Positions 1 to 11,571 are shown, numbered from the stretch's first letter. The stretch is DNA of 51,197 nucleotides from Zygnema cylindricum (GCA_037447655.1 JBBHKE010002483.1:1-51197), one strand, 5' to 3'. Notes: generated by a model from the letters alone, not told the origin. Numbers and translations: made by a program.

Positions 1-23
1 TTTATTTTTTTTTTTATTAAAAT

Positions 24-56
<33 letters not shown>

Positions 57-330
57 TGAATCGGTATGAACAAAAAAAAATACAAATGAAAAATTGGCGA
101 ATACAAACAATTTTTTACTGTAAAAATCGATCGACCGAGGAAAATGGATTTTTTCATTTAACTATCAGGAAAAAAAAAAAAAAAAACAGAAATAAATATT
201 TTCATAAAAATGACAAAACCAGAAGGTAAAAACTCTCTCATTATTAAAAAATTCCTCCATATTTTATATCCATTCCAAAAATGTCATTTCCTTTCCATCC
301 ACTTTCTTCGATTACTCCTTTCCAAAATTT

Positions 331-516
331 TATCCTCCTCTATTTCCTTTCACCCCTCCCTCCCTCCCTCCCCCTCCTCCCTCCCTCCCTCCCTCCTTCC
401 CCCTCTCCCCCTCCAGCTCCCTCCCTGTCCGCCTTTCCCTCTTCCTCTCTCCCTCTTTCTCCCTCTTCCTCCCTCTCTCTCCCCTCACCCCCATTCTCTT
501 CCCCACTCCTCCCGCC
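331..516. repeat. Polypyrimidine tract (CCCTCC-rich)
   Basis: The plus strand is almost purely C and T across this block, built from CCCT/CCTT words. It is the first of several long strand-asymmetric pyrimidine/purine tracts in the window. Confidence 0.85.
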
Positions 517-2497
517 AGGAGCAGCACGGAGACGCTGCCAGCTGGCGCTTTCTGCACCACAAAAAAAAAGGGGAAAGAAGGAAAGAAGAAATAAAATCAA
601 TAACATTTAAAATAAATTTTAAACGTTTATACTTTATATTTTAAATCACAAATAAAATCAACGACAACATACAGAAAATTAATAACGTTTAAAATATATT
701 CATTTTTACTCTATGTAGTGTGCATTCGAACGACAAATGGGATAGATTATGCACCACATTTTTACTGTTGTTATGGTGGTCAACTTTATTGTTATTATTT
801 TTATTATCGTTCTTCTCCTTCTCCTCCTCCTTCCTCTCCTCCTATTATACTACCATTATTTTACTTACCATTATAATTTTTATCGTTTTAAACTAGAATT
901 GTTGTTATTACTCTATTATTTTTGGTAAAAAAAACGCTCTTTTTAAAAACGGCGATGACCCATTAGGTGGGTCCATTACAAGACCCCGGTCACAACTTTG
1001 CCATTCACAATTCGCCGTGTGGCAATTACAAACAATATTTATACAGAAAGAATAACAATATGTGAGTTTTTTTTCTTTTCTCAACGGTTTTACGCGTCAC
1101 AACGTTTTGCGGCGGTCAACTCCAAAATTGGACGAATCAATTTCTATTTTGCAACAACTAAAAATGTTTCTTATAATTTTCAATGGCAGTTTTACTGTAT
1201 CCTGTTTTTTTTCCTTTCAGGAAATTACAAGCGTAATGAAATAACAGGTCCTCCCAATTTCTCACGGCTGTGCCAAATATTAAACTTTTCACTGTGTCTT
1301 TTTTGTCTTTTTGCCGATCGTTGCATTTTTTCAAAAAGTTGTAAGACCCAAAACAGGAGTTTTATGAGCCAATGGAGCCCAGCCCTAAATCTCATAACCC
1401 TAATTTAAAAAAAAAGGGGCTCCCATAAACAAATTCCAAACACTCCCTTTCAAAATCCCTAAAGCTTCAAAACCTCAAAGCAGCCAAAAAACAGGTTTAA
1501 ACAACAGAAAAACGGCCTTAAAACGCCTCACGAATTCCCCCAAAACCTCCTATTATTATTATTATTATTATTATAAATTACTTTAATCAACAGTTTTTAA
1601 TTAATTGTTTACTTATCTATCAATGCCCCCAAAACACTTAAAATCCCTTTTTAATTTTCCCTCAAAAAAAAGGTTTTGTCTTTTCTGACCGTTTCCACCT
1701 CCGCCTCTCCCAGCGAGGCGTTGACGGCCACGGCTGCCCTCCCTGTGACGTTACACTTTTGTCTTTTACCTCGCACGGTGACATCACACTTTTGTCCTTT
1801 TCCCCGCATCAAGGCAGGAAACGTAGGAACTTCTGAATTTTGACCGATCGCTAAAAATCCTGCAAAAAGACACAAAACTGTTCATAAATTTTTCAAAAAC
1901 TTTCAAAACTCAAAAAAATAATTAAAAACATTCAAATGCATCAAAAAATAATAGAAAACATTCAGAAATGTTCAAAGACAACATTCAAACATTTACAAAC
2001 AAGAATGAAAAACAACATTCAAAAATATTCAAAGACATTTAAAGACATTCAAGAGAAAAAAATTAAAACATTCGAACAAAAATATTCAAAAAACATTCGG
2101 GACATTCGAAAAAAATCAAAAAAAAATCAAAAAACATTCCAAACAATTCCAAAACATTTAAAAAAAATACCAAACGAATTCAATAGTTTCAAAAACGTTT
2201 CACCTTTGCCAAGTTTTGATCCTAAAATAAAAAGTTTCTTCTCTGAAATACACAATACTATTTTTTCTACCTTTTACAAATGAACATTTTTATTCAATAA
2301 TGTTAATTTTATCTTTTTTTTATCACTTATGAGTGTACATTTACTTCCTTGTGTTTTATCACTTAAAAATGTAGATTAATTTTTTTTGTATCATTTAAAA
2401 AAGTAGATGTCCTTTTTTTGTAACGATTTAAACATATACATTTTTTCTTTTATCCCAACTACAAATGTACATTCTTTATCCTTTAAAAATATTTATT

Positions 2498-2612
2498 TTC
2501 CCCTCCCCTCCCTCCCCCCCCTTTCCTCCCCCTTCCCTCCCCTCCCCTCCCTCCCCTCCCCTCCTCCCTCCCTCCCTCCCCCTCCCTCCCTCCCTCCTCC
2601 CTCCTCCTCCTT
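2498..2612. repeat. Polypyrimidine tract
   Basis: CCCTCC/CCTCCC words on the plus strand with almost no purines for about 115 bases. No gene is attached to it. Confidence 0.85.
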
Positions 2613-2742
2613 TACAACCAGTTTATTCTATAAGTTTTTATATTTCTACAACCCAAGTTTCCTTATTTCTACCACAAAGGATTCCTTAATTCTACCAGAA
2701 AAAAATCCTTAACTCTACAACAAGAATTTTATTTTCTTTTTA

Positions 2743-2785
<43 letters not shown>

Positions 2786-2990
2786 GGGACAAACCGCTAG
2801 AAAATTGATTTTCGCATTTTCCAAAGCTCCTGCATTCGCTCATACAGTATTGAAACCGCACGAAATTATTGCTAAGAAGAGCCTCGGCAGCCATGGCCAT
2901 GGATTTTCCCAAAAAAAAAAACAAAAAAAAACACAAAAAAAAAAAAACAAAAAAAAACGAGAAAAATGAGGAGGAAGCAAAGGATATCCG

Positions 2991-3054
2991 GTACGGTACG
3001 GTACGGTACGGTACGGTACGGTACGGTACGGTACGGTACGGTACGGTACGGTAC
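2991..3054. repeat. (GTACG)n pentanucleotide microsatellite
   Basis: Twelve complete GTACG units plus a partial unit, with no visible imperfection. An A-rich stretch lies just upstream. The perfect array suggests recent expansion. Confidence 0.97.
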
Positions 3055-3169
3055 TGAAGTGAAGATCCAGCCAAAGAAAAGGGAGGATTACAAATTTACA
3101 ATTCACAAAGTGTTAAACCGTACGATGATCCAATATTTAGTGCGGATTCCTAAACCGTGCGAGTTTTTT

Positions 3170-3249
3170 GTAGTATTATTTCGTGGTAGTATTATTTCGT
3201 GGTAGTATTATTTCGTGGTAGTATTATTTCGTGGTAGTATTATTTCGTG
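3170..3249. repeat. 16-bp tandem repeat, five units
   Basis: GTAGTATTATTTCGTG is repeated five times head to tail (3170, 3186, 3202, 3218 and 3234) with no visible substitution. Confidence 0.95.
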
Positions 3250-3416
3250 CGATTTCGTACGACATGACCCACGAGATGCTCTATTAAAGAAGATTCTCGC
3301 TGCAGGGTGAGAGTTAAGCGTCTTTTTGTACGCTATCGTAAAAGCTAATATGAGCGACAGCGTAACATATAAAGATTGACGTTACGATGAAGGCAAATGT
3401 CCGTTGCAACGAAGAA

Positions 3417-3424
3417 CCCTTCGT
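3417..3424. repeat. hAT target-site duplication, left copy
   Basis: CCCTTCGT immediately precedes the left end of the 6.16-kb hAT element. The right copy at 9589-9596 reads GCCTTCGT. Seven of eight bases match, at the 8-bp length typical of hAT insertions. Confidence 0.8.
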
Positions 3425-3760
3425 CAGAGGTGGTCGCAAAAGTCACAAAAAATCATACCCGAAACCGACCGTTTTTTTTTTTTTCAAAATCTGAGTAACC
3501 GACGCCCGACCGAGTTTTGTCACGCTCCAAAATTGTTGACTGTTAACCGACCGTCGTTTACGAAAAAAAAAAATAACCGAAACACGATTTCTAGCGACTA
3601 ACCGTGCCCGCCCGTAACCGAAAAGGTACAAAATTACAACGCTCATTGATATTAACGTTAAGCATTTAGTACACCGCGAATCGTAATCATCGTAAATAAA
3701 TAATTAATGTTATCCATTCCAATGTAGATTTTTTCATTTTTTCAAAACAAAGTTGTACTC

Positions 3761-4303
3761 TACACCGCCAATCGCTATTAGCGTTGTGTACGCTAATCCC
3801 GTCCCGCTTTTTTTTTGTTTTATTCTCAAATAGCGTAGTTTATTCTATTGTTTTCTTTATTCTATTTAGGGTTATATTCAGTACATTGTCTCTTAAATAG
3901 AGTGGTGTACGGTCAGTGTCAGACCGTACATAAATGTACCTTTTTAAGTTAAAAATTACAATAAATTAGTTTTAGTAACCGCGGACGCATGAGAATGTGC
4001 GTTCTAAAAAGGAAAAAAACCAGGTCGTAAAAAATCCCGCTCGCACATATTCGTCCGACAGCCGCGTTTCGACCGTGTGAATGTACGATTTATGTACGAT
4101 TTGTCAGATTTTGTACGGAAACTTATATTAGTGTAAGAATGTTTGCGACCGACATTTTTTTTTTCAAAGATCCAAATTACCATAATCAAACAATTAGAAT
4201 GTATGATTTTTTCCAAAATTTTCAAATTCTTAAATAGCGTACACCACGGTAATTATTTGTATACGCTAATGAAACCTACACGCTAATAGAGATTGGCGGT
4301 GTA
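3761..4303. mobile_element. TA-flanked MITE, family CACCGCG, copy 1
   Basis: The left end reads TACACCGCCAATCGCTATTA and the right end read inward is TACACCGCCAATCTCTATTA, so the terminal inverted repeat is about 20 bases with one mismatch. Internally it shares the words GTGTACGGTC, GTCAGACCGTACATAAATG and TACCTTTT with the adjacent copy at 4307-4848, in the same order and orientation. No coding capacity. Confidence 0.75.
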
Positions 4304-4306
4304 CTG

Positions 4307-4848
4307 TACACCGCGCATCGTTATTAGTGTCAACGACACTAATTTGGGTTCTTAAAATTTTGGTTTTTTTCCTCAAATAGGATACATGATTTTAATTTTT
4401 CCTTGACGTTAATTAAGGTACCGTACAAAATAGCGTAAAGGACGAATTACAATAATATCTAAATAGTGTGGTGTACGGTCGATGTCAGACCGTACATAAA
4501 TGTACCTTTTCATGTGAAAATTTTACAAAAAATGAGCTAAATCAGACGCGCACTCATAGGATCGTGCGCTAAAAAAACGGGATTGTTCTGACACGTAAAT
4601 TAGTCTTATATGTACGGATATATAAATTTTACGACGGCGTACGATTTTTAATATTTTGTACGGCTACATATATTAATGTATATAATCGTACAACGAATAT
4701 TCCATTTTTGTTGTTCCCAAATTAGCATAAACGCCGAAATTAGAATACACCTTTTTTTTTTAAAAAAAAAAATCTTAATTAGCGTCAATGACGGTATATT
4801 TACTTCCACACTATTTAAACTTTGACACTAATAAGGATGCGCGGTGTA
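4307..4848. mobile_element. TA-flanked MITE, family CACCGCG, copy 2
   Basis: The left end is TACACCGCGCATCGTTATTA and the right end read inward is TACACCGCGCATCCTTATTA. Only the three bases CTG separate it from copy 1. It has the same interior landmarks as copy 1, at similar length (about 540 bp each). Confidence 0.75.
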
Positions 4849-4949
4849 GTTTATCAATAACTCTAATTTAGGTTTCTGTCAGTAATAATTATCCGCTTTA
4901 CAGAATCTGACAAACATACAATTTCACGTCATAATTATCCGATTTCTTA

Positions 4950-5707
4950 GGGTATGTCCCCATGTACTTGTAACTTAGCGAACTTACTTTGTATTTTAGC
5001 GCGGATCCGGCGGACCCGGTGTTCAAGTGTCCCTATGTCTGTAAGGACGAAATCGTAACTTACGCTTGTGACGATTGTATACGTCGACAGTACCTGTGAC
5101 GGTTGACAACGTCTACAATCTGTGGTCGCACGTTGTTTTTTGTACCTGCGTGTGACGTCGCATGTCTTACCGTGACATTGTAGACGTAGCGCCTTCCAGC
5201 CTGTGCAATTTCACGGTCGAAGAAGATGCGCTTTGTCTTCGCGTCGCCTGTCCGCTCGACGTGAAATGGCATCGGAATTTGAAGACCCCTGCAAAAAAAT
5301 AAATCCGTACTAGACGAAAACGGACAAATCCAAACAAATTGTGTACTTGTCTTTGTCGTATTAGAACGCAAACGGACAAAACATAACGAACGAAATCGTA
5401 GGATTTTTGTCGAAATTTACGGCACGTGCGAATGTATGTTCCTATTTGTCAATCGAAAAAACCTAATTTTAAATCACATCGCGCATGTGTTTTAAAGATA
5501 AGGTTGAAGATGACGTTTTTTGTCGTCGAAGTGGGTCGAAAAGCACAAGACGACAACTTTTTGTACATCCTAAGTTCAGGGATGACGCAAATTGTACTCT
5601 ACAAATTTGCGATTCCTTCGTACGGTTGCAACTTAGGCAGTACGGCGCTAAGTTTTACAGCAAAACGACAGGAAAAAACCCTTACTTATGCACATGGGGA
5701 CACACCC
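4950..5707 (+). mobile_element. TTA-flanked (PIF/Harbinger-like) MITE, copy i, 758 bp
   Basis: It begins GGGTATGTCCCCATGT and ends ACATGGGGACACACCC, giving about 16-bp terminal inverted repeats with one mismatch. It is flanked by directly repeated TTA (4947-4949 and 5708-5710), the 3-bp target duplication typical of PIF/Harbinger-type elements. Related copies lie at 10129-10725, 10791-11571 and, as a fragment, 49590-49713. The short open frames in it are shadows and resemble no protein. Superfamily assignment rests only on the target duplication and ends. Confidence 0.8.
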
Positions 5708-6555
5708 TTAGGTACACATACAGAATCTGACAAACGTACAATTCCACGTCATTATGACGTTTGCACTACGCGGTTTGTGAAAACGCAATTACATTATAAC
5801 GGCATGTATAAAATCATTTTTTGTACTTTTGTCGTTAATACGGTACAATTTTGCACGGTCAGACACCGATCGTAAGCCACACTATTTAAAACGGCACTAT
5901 ACTAAAGTTGTTAACGTTGATTAAAAAGGTACCTTAAATAATGTAAAGAAAAATTTGGAGTTATTTACTCTCTTTATAAGGTTTTTGGGTCAGAATTCGT
6001 GGTGATGGAATTAGCGTTAATAACGCTAATTACGATTCGCGGTGTAGTGTTAATGGAAAATTATGATTAATGATACTATTTAATGCAAAGAGACGTGGCA
6101 GGTTATAGTCCAAGTCTTTAAATAATATTGTTAACTTTATTTTGTGATGTTAATGTTTATTCTCTCGCAAATCTAAATTTTTCGCTACAATTTTTCGGAC
6201 AGTTTTTCTTTCGACTACAATACTATGTTATGAATTATGCAAAAAAGGTAAAGTTTTAATTATGAATGTTTACAAAAAAAGTCTTAGTTTTTCACATAGA
6301 AAATCAATTAGCAAGAAACACATTGTGATGAGCAAAAAAATCAAAACATATTTTGTAGTATCAAATATATGAAAAATCAAATCACAACCTTGTCCTATTT
6401 TCGACTCTATTATACAAATTCTCAACCTCAAACCTAAAAATTACACAAAATATATAAATCTAAATGTGGTATAAATACTTCGCTTTGGTAATTTGGTAAA
6501 AATAAACATTCCGGTTTAAGAAAAAAAAAAGATAAACATTAGAAAAATTGTGAAA

Positions 6556-6562
<7 letters not shown>

Positions 6563-6609
<47 letters not shown>
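6563..6609. repeat. (TA)n microsatellite
   Basis: An uninterrupted TA dinucleotide run just downstream (in minus-strand sense) of the hAT transposase stop codon. Confidence 0.95.
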
Positions 6610-6612
<3 letters not shown>

Positions 6613-6659
6613 TAACAATAATTAGAAAACAAAACAAAAAACTATGCATTTAAAAGATC

Positions 6660-8799
6660 TCAATTGGATCTAACACATAAAAGATCACTAACAATTGAAG
6701 CCGCTAGTGCGCTCTTCTTCTTTGTTATCGTGTTCTCAGCATCCGAAAAATTGCATTCCGACATGGAACTAGAAGCCGGAATAGCTAGAATAGATCTAGC
6801 AACACCGTCTAGAATAAGAAATCCTCCATCTTTCGCACGTACATAGGATTTATTTTTCCACTATTGAAGTATGTTAAAGTTCAATATTTCCTCGTTGGTT
6901 AATTTTAAATCAAAATAACGTTTCAATTCGTCACTAACGAGCATTTTTTTGTCGGTGGTAATAAAAACCTCATTTTCGTCATCGCTCTCACCAAAAAAAT
7001 TGTGGAAACCGTCCATATTTTGCGATACTTTTCGTTTTCTTGTGATACGTTGAGGACTACCAAAATCAACGTCATCACCTAAGTCGTTAGCAAGTTCTCG
7101 AAGTTTGACCCTAGCGCTTTCAATTTCGGTTTTTGATACCCCAATTATTTCAAGCTTTTGTTTTTGTCGGGGATCTAAGAGAGCCGCGATAATATGATAC
7201 TCATGAAGGCCCCACTTCGGTAATGCAAATTTCATAAAAAGTTCTTTCAATTTTTGCAAGTGTGGGGAATCGGCCGGGCATTCTTTTTCACCGTCATTGT
7301 AAGATGTTTTTTTTATCTTACAATAGTTATGCAGAGACGTTAGTTCAAACAAAACCAAATGTAAAAGTCGGTTCTTTTAACTTTTCCAACTTTAGGGTCG
7401 CTTTTTGAAACCTTTCCAAAAATCGAATAAGTTCGGTAAGGTGAGTCTTATCGATACAAACAAAAAGTATCAATTTATTTTTTGCTTGAGCGATTGGTCC
7501 TATCTCATTTAATGCATCGTAAATACTCTAAAGCATTCAGAACAAATAATTCCACCGCGTTGCGTTTTCTTGTTTTAAAGTGTTTTTCAAAAGGTTTTGT
7601 AAATTACTCTGTTTGAAAAACGTGACCAATGATTTACACGCATCTATTAGTTCAAAGAATTGAGGGACTTCCACATCGTGTTTGTAATTTTTGGAAGTTC
7701 CGCTCTTGTTCAAAATCGTTTTCACAATTGTAACAATTTTATGGTCCGCGCAAGGTATTCAAGTAAACATACTCGGTAGACCTTCAGTCGCACACATGTT
7801 CGAGCCACTGTCGGTCACAACAACGCAACGATTTGCCAAAACATCAAAATTGGACAATTAAAAATTGGTCAAACAATTTTTGAAAGTCATTAAAACATTT
7901 TTCGCGGTATGTTTTTCCTCCAGAAAAATGATCGACTTGAAGCGTCCAAGCATGAAATTTAAATTATTTGTCAATAAAATGAGTCGTTACTGCCATGAAT
8001 GAGGTTCTTTTTATTGTCTCGGTCCAGAGATCGGTCGTAAATGCGATGAAAATATTGTTATCAATATTTTCTTTAAGTTTTGGGATGATCAAACTACGAA
8101 TATCTTTGGCATAATATATAATGTTGTTTTTTACGCTATTGGCGGACGGGAGTAGTTGGTCGATGTCAACACTTTTGTTGGACGAAACACCAACATCAAA
8201 TAATGTTGGACAAAATACTTGAAAACTTGGGAACAAGATAAAAGATTAAGAAAATAGCATACAATTATTAAGCATGATCAATAAATAAGGTTTATATCAA
8301 AATAACATCATGGCAAACCAAATAATAATAAAAAAAAAAAAACGTACGAATATAAATTATAGATAAGAAAATAGTGATGAAGCTCAATGATATAAATTTA
8401 TTAACAAAACAAGTTATAATGACATATACATTAACGCCATCCTAAACGGAATTCAAAATAAATCATACCTAAATCGTCGACCATCGAAAATGGTCGAAGC
8501 TCCTCGCAACACATCAACGCCACCATTTTCGCAATTTTTTTTCAGTCACTCGTTTTCGCCTCCGTTTTTTAAAGAAAATTACGAAGAATTCCTCTATAAT
8601 TATCTATGTCGCCCAAAGCTAAACATGTGTGAGAGTTAATTGTTGAAGTACCGTTTGTTGACTTGTATCGATAAACTACGAAACATGTATTACAAGCCAC
8701 TAACCCTCCCCCCTTTACTATGTTTTTGTTTGATGCTTTAGTTTCATAGACATGTTCAAACTTTTTCCAACAACTTGAAGTGGCCCTGCTTTCTTTCAC
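6660..8799 (-). pseudogene. hAT transposase, degenerate (BED finger to dimerisation region)
   Basis: Read on the minus strand. 8799-8569 encodes a BED-type zinc finger (CNTC pair, then HTC). 8236-7964 carries FTTDLWTE, the first catalytic-Asp motif (Asp codon 8030-8032). Around 7815 lies VVTDSGSNM with the second Asp (codon 7810-7812), followed by CADHKIV. 7725-7537 continues the insertion region (QENATRWNYL). 7358-6864 includes ALLDPRQK and ELKRYF. An in-frame TAG at 6861-6863 interrupts the last part. Beyond it the same frame continues with WKNKSYV, ARSILAIPASSSMSE and FSDAENTI to a TGA at 6660-6662, the classic hAT C-terminal dimerisation signature. Several frame breaks and stops separate the blocks. 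An intron between 8569 and 8236 cannot be excluded. No functional enzyme is expected. Confidence 0.88.
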
Positions 8800-9588
8800 T
8801 AGGTAATACTGAGCAGTTTCACCATTTTTTTATTTTTGAAGTTCGTTTTAGATCGTAGTTTTATAAGAACCGAGAATGCTTTTGTCCATTTTGGTGTATG
8901 ACTAGGTTTTGTTTGAATTGTGGTAAAGTTTTTCTAACTTAAATAGCATTCCAATTTATAGATTTATTGTTTGAAACATGTGAGTAAGCTAATAATTAGG
9001 ATTTGTCTTGGGAAATTGACGTAATAATTTGATTTCCGCTGATTTATTAACTAATAATGACTACATGTCGCGTGACATTGACATAATAATATGGTATATT
9101 TGTGGAAACGCGGTATAAAACACATAATTAGCACTTTGCAATAATGTACGATGTATGAGTAAGCCAATAATTACGATCTGCCGCGTTATATTGATATAAT
9201 AATTTGACAAATTTTTGGAAACACCGCATAAAGTGCATAATTAACACTTTACAATAGATTACGATTTGCGGCCCTTATCTTTTTGTAAGATTCGCGAAAT
9301 GAATAGTGTTAGTACCGTGACAGATTTGCGACGCTAATTATGATGCCATGTACTTCCACGATACCAAAAGTACAAAAAACAATAATGTTGGAAAAAAAAA
9401 GTACAAATTTTTCTTTTTTTTTGGTTTTTTGTTAGACCGACCGTAACCGACCGTTTTTTTTTTCCTGGTGAGTCAACCGCCTGTAACTGCCCGACCCCCA
9501 AAATTTGGCAACCGAATCCGTTCCGGATCCGGCGCGGGCGGTTTGTTAACGGTCGGTCACGGTTTTGGTTGACCGTTTGCGACCTCTG

Positions 9589-9596
9589 GCCTTCGT
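9589..9596. repeat. hAT target-site duplication, right copy
   Basis: GCCTTCGT directly follows the CTG terminus of the 6.16-kb hAT element and matches 7/8 with CCCTTCGT at 3417-3424. Confidence 0.8.
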
Positions 9597-10128
9597 TAGT
9601 GTTGGGTATCGAGGACCATTTTCATATATTCAATATATATCAAATTTTCGGTACTCGATAATCGATATATCGCTTCAATATATCAAAAATAAAAACATCT
9701 CCAATATATCGCCAATATATCGCATCGTCGATATATCGAGGCATTTAAAAAATAAAAATAAAATCCACAGGTCTCCAAAGTCACGTGCCTTCGGACAAGG
9801 TGACCGTAAAATCTTTGCCGAAAATAAATACGGTTTTTTCTTGAAAGTCAGCAGAGTGAAATAGATCGTTGAGGTACATTGACGCGGTACACTTGCGAAG
9901 TACACGTACACAATACGCAAGTACGGGTTTCTATATTAGAATGGTCGGTTTTCAAATCTTTGACGATTTTAGAGATTTGATCGTCAACTTACAAGGAACC
10001 ACTCAAATTAAAACACGTATGTAAAAACTTGTTTACAAACGATACGTAATGTAACCGAGGCCTCTGTAATACATAAATTTTGATGTCTGTACTATTACAG
10101 AGACCTAATGTAACCATACCCCAAATAA

Positions 10129-10725
10129 CGGTATGTCCCCATGTGCATAAGTAAGGGTTTTATTCTGTCGTTTTCTTGTAAAACTTAGCTTCGTACTGCC
10201 TAAGTTGCAACCGTACGAAAGAATCGCAAATTTGTAGAGTAGAATTTGCGTCATCCTCAAATTTAGGATGTATGAAAATTTGTGGTATTGTGTTTTTTGA
10301 CCCACTTTCACGACAAAAAATGTCATCTTCAACCTTACGTTTAAAACACATGCGCGATGTGTTTTAAAACTAGGTATTTTCGATAAACAAATAGGAATAT
10401 ATATTCGCACGTGCCTTAATTTTTGAAATTTTTCATACGATTTCCAAAGACAAATAAAAGTACAAAATTCGTTATGTTTTGTCCGTTTGCGTTCAAATAC
10501 GACGAAGAAAAGTACACAATTTGTTTGGTTTTGTCCGTTTTCGTCCAATACGGGTTTCTTTTTTGCAAGGGTATTCAAATCCCGATGCCATTTCACGTCG
10601 ACCGGATAGGATACGTAAAGGCAAACCGCCTCGTCTTCCAGCGTGAAACGACACAGGCTGGAAGGCGGTACGTCTACAATGTCACGGTAAGACAAACGAC
10701 GTCACAAGCAGCTCCAAAAAATAAC
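10129..10725 (-). mobile_element. TTA-flanked Harbinger-like MITE, copy ii, truncated
   Basis: An inverted relative of copy i. Its terminus (CGGTATGTCCCCATGTGC) follows TAA at 10126-10128, the complement of the TTA target. Collinear landmarks include the CTTAAGT/TAAGGG subterminal region, ACACATGCGCGATGTG and the polypurine CGTTTTGTCC words. It ends near 10725, short of the opposite terminal repeat present in copies i and iii. Confidence 0.7.
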
Positions 10726-10790
10726 GTAATAATATGAATTACAAAATTAATACTTTTTTGTCGGTTACATTTTGCGGCGTCTACCTTTAA

Positions 10791-11571
10791 TGGTGCGTCT
10801 CCGTGTGCTTAAGTAAGGGTTTTTTTTATGTCGTTTTCCTGTAAAAATTAGAGTCGTACCGCGTAAGTTTCAACCGTACAAAAAAATAGAGAAAATATAA
10901 AGTACATTTTGCGTCATCGTCGAATTTAATATGTACTGCATGTTGTCGTTTTGTGTTCTTCGACCCACGGCCACGCCAAAAAACGTCATCTTCAAACTTT
11001 TCTTTAAAACACAAGGAAGATGTGATTTAAAACAAAAAAAAAACAAAAAACAAATAGAGGCACGTAGTCGCACGTGTAAATTTTTTTCAAGAAATTTCAA
11101 AAGAATTCAAGCGACGACGAAAGTGCACGATCCGCTATGTTTTGTCCGGTTGCGTTTAGGTTCGATAAAGCAAAGTACACAATTTGTTTGGTTTTGTCCG
11201 TTTGCACTTGGTACGTATTTTATTTCGCATGGGGTCTCAAGATCCGATGCCATTTCACGTCGAGCGGACAAGAGACGCAAAGGCAAATTGCATCTTTTTC
11301 AACCGTGAAATGGTAGAGGCTGGATGGCGGTACGTCTACAATGTCACGAAAAGTCATGCGATGTCACAAGCAATTACAAAAAATAGCATTTGTCATCACA
11401 GATTGTACACTGTCGACAACCGTCACGGGCATTGTTGACGTCTACAATTGTCATGCCCTTAAGTGACAACTTCGTTTGGTACACATAGGGACACCCGAAA
11501 TCCGGGTCCGCCGGATCTGTGCTACAAAACAAAGTAAATTCTCTAAGTTTCAAGTACATAAAGATGCACCC
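10791..11571 (-). mobile_element. TTA-flanked Harbinger-like MITE, copy iii, 781 bp
   Basis: A full-length relative of copy i in inverted orientation. It starts TGGTGCGTCTCCGTGTGC after TAA (10788-10790) and ends GATGCACCC before TAA (11572-11574). It keeps the CCGGGTCCGCCGGATC block near its right end, which corresponds to the GCGGATCCGGCGGACCCGG block near the left end of copy i. It is more diverged at the termini than copy i. Confidence 0.75.

Larger units (their letters stand above)
1..3416. other. Gene-free AT-rich simple-sequence DNA
   Basis: No coding region with recognisable protein similarity was found on either strand. The stretch is A/T homopolymers, polypyrimidine blocks (331-516 and 2498-2612), a TTA trinucleotide run (1551-1574), a degenerate repeat of ACATTCAAA-like words (about 1925-2190), an AAAG run (2742-2785), a GTACG pentanucleotide array and a 16-bp tandem repeat. 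Open frames here translate to low-complexity Pro/Ser/Leu or Lys/Asn strings and are not credible genes. Confidence 0.7.
3670..6046. mobile_element. TA-flanked inverted-repeat element with CACCGCG ends (outer copy)
   Basis: It starts TA + CACCGCGAATCGTAATCATCG and ends with the reverse complement of CACCGCGAATCGTAATTAG followed by TA. TA on both sides and short perfect ends suggest a Tc1/mariner or Stowaway-like family. It contains two smaller members of the same family (3761-4303 and 4307-4848) and a TTA-flanked MITE (4950-5707). No transposase is recognisable. The pairing of these two ends is inferred; they could belong to two partial elements. Confidence 0.5.
3425..9588 (-). mobile_element. 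hAT-superfamily DNA transposon, decayed autonomous-type, 6.16 kb
   Basis: The left end begins CAGAGGTGGTCGCAAA. The right end, read inward on the other strand, begins CAGAGGTCGCAAAC, so the termini form imperfect inverted repeats with the CAGAG start common in hAT elements. An 8-bp target duplication flanks it (7/8 match). A transposase with BED finger, catalytic motifs and hAT dimerisation region lies inside on the minus strand (8799-6660). Both subterminal regions (about 3435-3640 and 9430-9588) are shared with the 693-bp element at 11821-12513. The interior is enlarged by nested elements at 3670-6046 and 4950-5707. The transposase is broken, so the copy is probably immobile by itself. Confidence 0.88.

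Noticed and set aside
5060-5875. Several 70-150 codon frames around 5.1-5.9 kb and their inverted relatives at 10.1-11.4 kb
   Set aside because: They lie within or across copies of the TTA-flanked MITE family on both strands and are not conserved in frame between copies.
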